Part shown: positions 14,721 to 16,174 of the stretch, one piece after another
How positions within the stretch are numbered: the stretch's first letter is position 1
Layout: each line of letters starts with the position of its first letter
DNA from: Candidatus Aminicenantota bacterium
GTDB lineage: Bacteria; Acidobacteriota; Aminicenantia; Aminicenantales; Aminicenantaceae
Assembly: GCA_030673995.1 (NCBI GenBank)
Contig: DAOUYU010000014.1
Span: 1 to 16,174, forward strand
Reading direction: 5' to 3'
Length of the DNA stretch: 16,174 nucleotides
The notes under the pieces: generated by a model
Databases searched by the model: none
Told to the model about the DNA's origin: nothing
The model's input: the letters and a program-made list of their open reading frames with translations, nothing else
Translations under genes and position numbers: made by a program

Positions 14721-14777
14721 AGGAGTAAGGATTAAAGGATTAAGGATTAAGGATTAAGGAGTAAGGATTAAGGAGTA
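14721..14777 (+). repeat. Tandem heptamer AGGATTA/AGGAGTA, eight units
   Basis: Eight 7-base units in a row: five AGGATTA and three AGGAGTA, with a single extra A after the second unit (14735). The variant units sit at positions 1, 6 and 8. The array is non-coding and purine-rich on this strand. Confidence 0.85.
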
Positions 14778-14796
14778 GAAGAAGCTCATCACTCCC

Positions 14797-14823
14797 GTCA
14801 TTCCCGCGGAAGCGGGAATCCAG
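14797..14823 (+). repeat. Palindromic intergenic repeat (CGTCATTCCCGC family)
   Basis: Contains a perfect 8-base hairpin at 14800-14819: ATTCCCGC, loop GGAA, GCGGGAAT. It matches a short palindromic repeat that is very common between genes in many bacterial genomes. No T-run follows, so terminator function is not supported. Confidence 0.75.
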
Positions 14824-14840
14824 AGCTCATAGAAAAAAAT

Positions 14841-14867
14841 GTCATTGCGGGCGCAGCGTGGCAATCA
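14841..14867 (+). repeat. Palindromic intergenic repeat (GTCATTGCGGGC family)
   Basis: The sequence GTCATTGCGGGCGCAGCG continues to GGCAATCAC, with inverted ends ATTGC/GCAAT at 14844-14848 and 14861-14865. It resembles another widespread small intergenic repeat. It lies only 16 bases before the permease start codon, so it could influence that gene's leader. Confidence 0.7.
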
Positions 14868-14882
14868 CTTTATTATTAACAA

Positions 14883-16174
14883 ATGAACACTTCAGAAACT
14901 CCAAAATTACGGCGGGTCATAGGTCTTCCTCACGCAACGGCGATGGTTGCAGGCACTATAATCGGGGCATCCATTTTTGTCCAGCCCTCAGAAATAACCG
15001 GACAGGTGCCTTCGGTAGGCGGAGTTTTCCTCGTCTGGCTGGTTGCAGGAATATTGACCTTTTTCGGTGCGCTGGTCTGTGCGGAATTGGCTTCTATCTT
15101 TACTCAATCCGGAGGGGTCTATATTTATCTGAAAGAGGCGTATTCCCCTTCGCTTGGCTTCTTGTGGGGATGGAGTATGTTTTGGATCATGCATTCGGGA
15201 ATTATTGCAGCGATCGCAGTTATCTTTGCCCGTTATAGTGCTGTTCTTGTTCCCGTGAGTCATACATCAAAGAAATGTATTGCGATTGCTGTTATTGTTT
15301 TGATTTCTGCTATTAATTACCTTGGCGTAAAACAGGGAAGTACAGTACAAACTTTATTTACTCTGGGAAAGGTTATTGCCATAGTTTTTATTATTGTACT
15401 TGGCTTTGTGCTTGGTTCCAGAATCCCCGAGCATTTTGTAACGGATGGTATCGTGAGTAGCAAAATTCCCGTTAATAGTTTTTTCCTCGCTTTAGCAGCC
15501 GGTCTTTTCGCCTTTGGAGGCTGGCACATGGTCACTTATAATTCCGAGGAAACCGTCAATCCGCGCAAGACTATACCGCGTGCATTGATGTTGGGAACAG
15601 CGATAGTCACTTTATGTTATATTGCGATGAATGCGGTATACATGTATGTTTTGCCTTTAGAGGTCGTTGCCTCTTCCAAGAAAATCGTCGCGGATGCAGC
15701 AGATGCTCTTATCGGACACGGAGGTGGTTCGTTCATGTCAGCCCTGGTTATTTTTTCAACATTCGGCGCTTTAAGCGGCATTATCCTCTGCGGGCCTCGT
15801 GTCTATTATTCCATGGCAAGAGATGGCCTTTTGTTTCGGTGGGTCGGTGCAATACATCCAAGGTTCCGTACGCCTCATAGAGCTATCGTCATCCAAGCAG
15901 TCTGGTCATCGATCCTGGTAGCAACCGGCACATATAAAAAACTCTTCACCAGAGTCGTTTATACCGAGTGGATCTTCTTTGGCTTAATGGCCATCGGCTT
16001 GTTTTTACTCCGGAGCAGGTCTGGTTTTACCCGAGGTTTTTCAATCCGGAGATTTCCTGTCGTCCCTGCCCTTTTTATCATTTCGTCATTTGCTATAGTT
16101 GCCAATCAAATAATATCTGACCCGGTAGAAAGTCTTTTTGGCCTGTCTATTGTTTTGATAGGTTTACCCGTTTA
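14883..16174 (+). CDS. APC-family amino acid permease (runs off right edge)
   Basis: Integral membrane amino acid transporter of the APC superfamily, probably a cation- or exchange-coupled LeuT-fold carrier. There are 430 codons in the window, nearly the full length of such proteins (about 440-490). Visible: an N-terminal cytoplasmic tail; TM1 with the substrate-binding unwound motif GTIIGASIF (24-32); TM2 near 48-70; SGGVYIYLKEAYSP (76-89); NYLGVKQG; FAFGGWHMVTYNSEETVNPRKTIPRA around the TM6 loop region; and ARDGLLFRWVGAIHPRFRTP in the later cytoplasmic loop, all typical of the LAT/APC type. About 11-12 hydrophobic segments are expected. The substrate cannot be read from sequence. The ATG is fixed by an in-frame TAA 6 bases upstream; no Shine-Dalgarno is present in the AT-rich leader. 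It follows a repeat cluster, so it is probably not in the cysS-yraN unit. Confidence 0.9.
   Translation, partial: MNTSETPKLRRVIGLPHATAMVAGTIIGASIFVQPSEITGQVPSVGGVFLVWLVAGILTFFGALVCAELASIFTQSGGVYIYLKEAYSPSLGFLWGWSMFWIMHSGIIAAIAVIFARYSAVLVPVSHTSKKCIAIAVIVLISAINYLGVKQGSTVQTLFTLGKVIAIVFIIVLGFVLGSRIPEHFVTDGIVSSKIPVNSFFLALAAGLFAFGGWHMVTYNSEETVNPRKTIPRALMLGTAIVTLCYIAMNAVYMYVLPLEVVASSKKIVADAADALIGHGGGSFMSALVIFSTFGALSGIILCGPRVYYSMARDGLLFRWVGAIHPRFRTPHRAIVIQAVWSSILVATGTYKKLFTRVVYTEWIFFGLMAIGLFLLRSRSGFTRGFSIRRFPVVPALFIISSFAIVANQIISDPVESLFGLSIVLIGLPV

Noticed and set aside
14690..14865. CRISPR array
   Set aside because: The units are 7 bases long and directly abutting, with no unique spacers and no cas genes nearby.
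14858..15238. Plus-strand 126-codon open frame at the start of the permease
   Set aside because: It is an out-of-frame shadow of the permease, whose own frame gives clear APC motifs from 14883 to the edge.

Overview
The window reads as a chromosomal segment of a moderately AT-rich bacterium. It carries type IV pilus machinery (PilT), a eukaryote-type Ser/Thr kinase, TTG/GTG start codons on several genes, and common intergenic palindromic repeats. Gene content and style resemble uncultured Acidobacteriota/Aminicenantes-type lineages, but this placement is inference and low confidence. I see no phage, transposase, CRISPR array, tRNA or rRNA.

Layout. Nearly everything from 1 to 12,688 is on the minus strand. 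In the direction of transcription (right to left) the order is: an AASS-type lysine-ketoglutarate reductase (12,688-11,366); a 263-base gap holding a GC-rich, foldable element and a promoter; an AASS-type saccharopine dehydrogenase (11,102-9,780); a MEMO1-family protein (9,729-8,923); then the heat-shock cluster hrcA-grpE-dnaK-dnaJ, followed tightly by rsmE and a Ser/Thr kinase with a C-terminal zinc ribbon (8,736-2,641). After a strong promoter come ilvE, pilT and the 5' part of alaS (2,526-1), which leaves the window. A divergent control region (12,689-12,889) separates these from the plus-strand genes cysS and yraN. A 198-base stretch of heptanucleotide tandem repeats and hairpin repeats follows, then an APC-family amino acid permease that runs off the right edge. 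No gene-free stretch exceeds 300 bases.

Functions. Three themes stand out. The first is protein quality control: HrcA repressor, GrpE exchange factor, DnaK and DnaJ, with a ribosomal RNA methyltransferase and a kinase in the same transcription unit. The second is amino acid metabolism: saccharopine-route lysine conversion, branched-chain transaminase and an amino acid permease. The third is translation: AlaRS, CysRS and RsmE.

The most remarkable gene is dnaK. The protein is only 521 residues and stops just after the beta-sandwich of the substrate-binding domain, so it has no helical lid. The beta-domain residues that pair with the lid in E. coli DnaK (R445, R467, D431) are also replaced. This points to a chaperone long adapted to work without a lid rather than to a recent truncation. 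Other points of interest are the two separate genes that together match the two halves of animal AASS, the structured element directly after the first of them, the absence of a CIRCE operator in front of hrcA, and several sigma70-like promoters with 17-18 base spacers.
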